Under the pieces are notes generated by a model. It was not told where the DNA came from and did no database searches. It worked only from the letters and a program-made list of their open reading frames with translations. Of a stretch of DNA of 17,534 nucleotides, positions 16,666 to 17,534 are shown in pieces; position 1 is the stretch's first letter; every line of letters begins with the position of its first letter. The translations under genes and the position numbers were made by a program. Source of the DNA: Acanthamoeba lenticulata (lineage: Eukaryota > Discosea > Longamoebia > Acanthamoebidae); NCBI GenBank assembly GCA_002179805.1, contig NAVB01000329.1, positions 1 through 17,534 on the forward strand, given 5' to 3'.

Positions 16666-17534
16666 ATGCAGCGGCAAGCGTTCGTCAGCGCTTCCTGCCT
16701 GGTGCTCACCGTTTCCGCTCATCTTTGCCAATTTATTGATGACCATCCTGGTATCCAAAAATTAATCCCCGCGCCCCCCCTCTGTCGCGATTTACATTCT
16801 GCAGGCGCGGCGGGCAAGCCTCCACGCTTCTTCTTCCCTTGCTCCTGCCTCATCACGACGTACGGAGCCTTGCCGTCCTCTCTCGTTGTCCTAATTCCCA
16901 TTTTATGCGTCTGTTGACGATTGCGTTGAACTTTGTGGCAAACTGCACCCAGTGGTGTTGGCCTCGTCGTCGCTGCAGTGCGACCAGCGGCGTGGCCTCG
17001 TCCGCACGGACAAGCTGCCCGTGGTCGAGTTCCCGCTCGAAACGCTTCCCGAGCTCGGGCCCTGGCTCGAGGTGCGCCTCGTAGAGCCTAAGGCCACCGC
17101 CAAGGAGCCCGCCCATGTGCGCGCGCTCCTACGCCGGCTGGGCCTCAGCTCTGTCCGCCCGCTTGTCTACCACCGCGACCTCGTCGCCCTCCGTGGCTTG
17201 CTCAACCACGTACGTGGCCTTTGTCCACTTGGGCTGATATAATCTTTGTTGTTGCTGACCTTGCCTGCTCACCAGGTCGACCATCTCATCACGTACGATC
17301 CCGTCCAGCCGAACCGCTTTGGTACGGCCCGCCCCTTCCCAGAGACTGTCGTTGCGCTCGTCTGACGCGACCATTCCCACCATTATCCTCAACAACAATC
17401 AGACGCTCTGAGGGCCGATCCGCTCGTCAAGGAAGTAGTCCAGGCCGGTTCGTTCACCACCTCCTCCTACACTGTTTTACAACTTTTATTTTTCGTTTTT
17501 GTTTTGTTTTGTTTTGCTTTATTTTACATTTTAT
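16666..17534 (+). CDS. Mitochondrial large-subunit ribosomal protein uL30, 3'-partial
   Basis: Exons: 16666-16701, 16805-16859, 16953-17209, 17276-17321 and 17403 to about 17447, with a likely donor (GTTCGT) at 17448; the rest lies outside the window. The start QRQAFVSASCLARRASLHAS is rich in Arg, Ser and Ala without acidic residues, a typical mitochondrial targeting sequence assembled across the first intron. The core LEVRLVEPKA, ALLRRLGLSSVRPLVYHRDL and VALRGLLNHVDHLITYDPV follows the uL30 fold: strand, RxLGL helix, then the RGxxxxVxHL end. uL30 sits on the solvent side of the large subunit near 5S-equivalent rRNA. No in-frame stop occurs to the window end. The final 75 bases are T-rich, fitting an intron or 3' UTR better than coding. 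Confidence 0.8.

Noticed and set aside
1..17534. CRISPR arrays, tRNA or rRNA genes, transposases
   Set aside because: Looked for by eye; no spaced direct repeats, cloverleaf or transposase motifs were found. A tRNAscan-SE run could still find something I missed.

Overview
The window looks like nuclear DNA of a free-living amoebozoan, most like Acanthamoeba. The evidence is GC-rich coding exons, many short introns (31 to 181 bp, mostly 55-120 bp; I infer 49), very compact genes, and a gene set (Tim17, mitochondrial uL30, UGT80-type sterol glucosyltransferase, SLC38-type transporter, F-box, BTB-BACK-SPRY and NECAP-like proteins) that is plainly eukaryotic. The species call is inference. All gene models were built by hand: splice sites were chosen so that GT-AG boundaries, reading phase and family motifs agree.

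Layout, left to right: (1) 1-2084 minus, sterol/UDP glycosyltransferase, 3' end cut by the window; (2) 2268-3234 plus, F-box protein with a PP2-like domain; (3) 3333-3707 minus, small basic orphan protein; (4) 3958-5368 minus, agmatine deiminase; (5) 5854-8126 plus, SLC38/AAAP-type amino acid transporter; (6) 8192-11241 minus, BTB-BACK-SPRY protein in 14 exons; (7) 11415-13390 plus, NECAP-like PHear-domain protein with an unrecognised C-terminal half; (8) 13913-14747 minus, Tim17; (9) 14909-16577 minus, SAM-dependent methyltransferase resembling the archaeal COG2521 family; (10) 16666-17534 plus, mitochondrial ribosomal protein uL30, 3' end outside the window.

Genes are packed as head-to-head pairs (1/2, 4/5, 6/7, 9/10) with 88-485 bp shared promoters, and tail-to-tail pairs (2/3, 5/6, 7/8) with gaps of 65-522 bp. 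I see no operon-like pathway: these are mostly unrelated housekeeping and regulatory genes. Two (Tim17, uL30m) serve mitochondrial biogenesis, and two (F-box, BTB) could be ubiquitin-ligase adaptors. No mobile element, CRISPR array, tRNA or rRNA was seen.

The most notable points are a probable GC-AG intron in the BTB gene, an unusual preference for GTAC at donor sites, the archaeal-like methyltransferase in a nuclear gene, the novel NECAP-domain architecture, and a few compact promoter motifs (a CCAAT cluster and paired palindromes).
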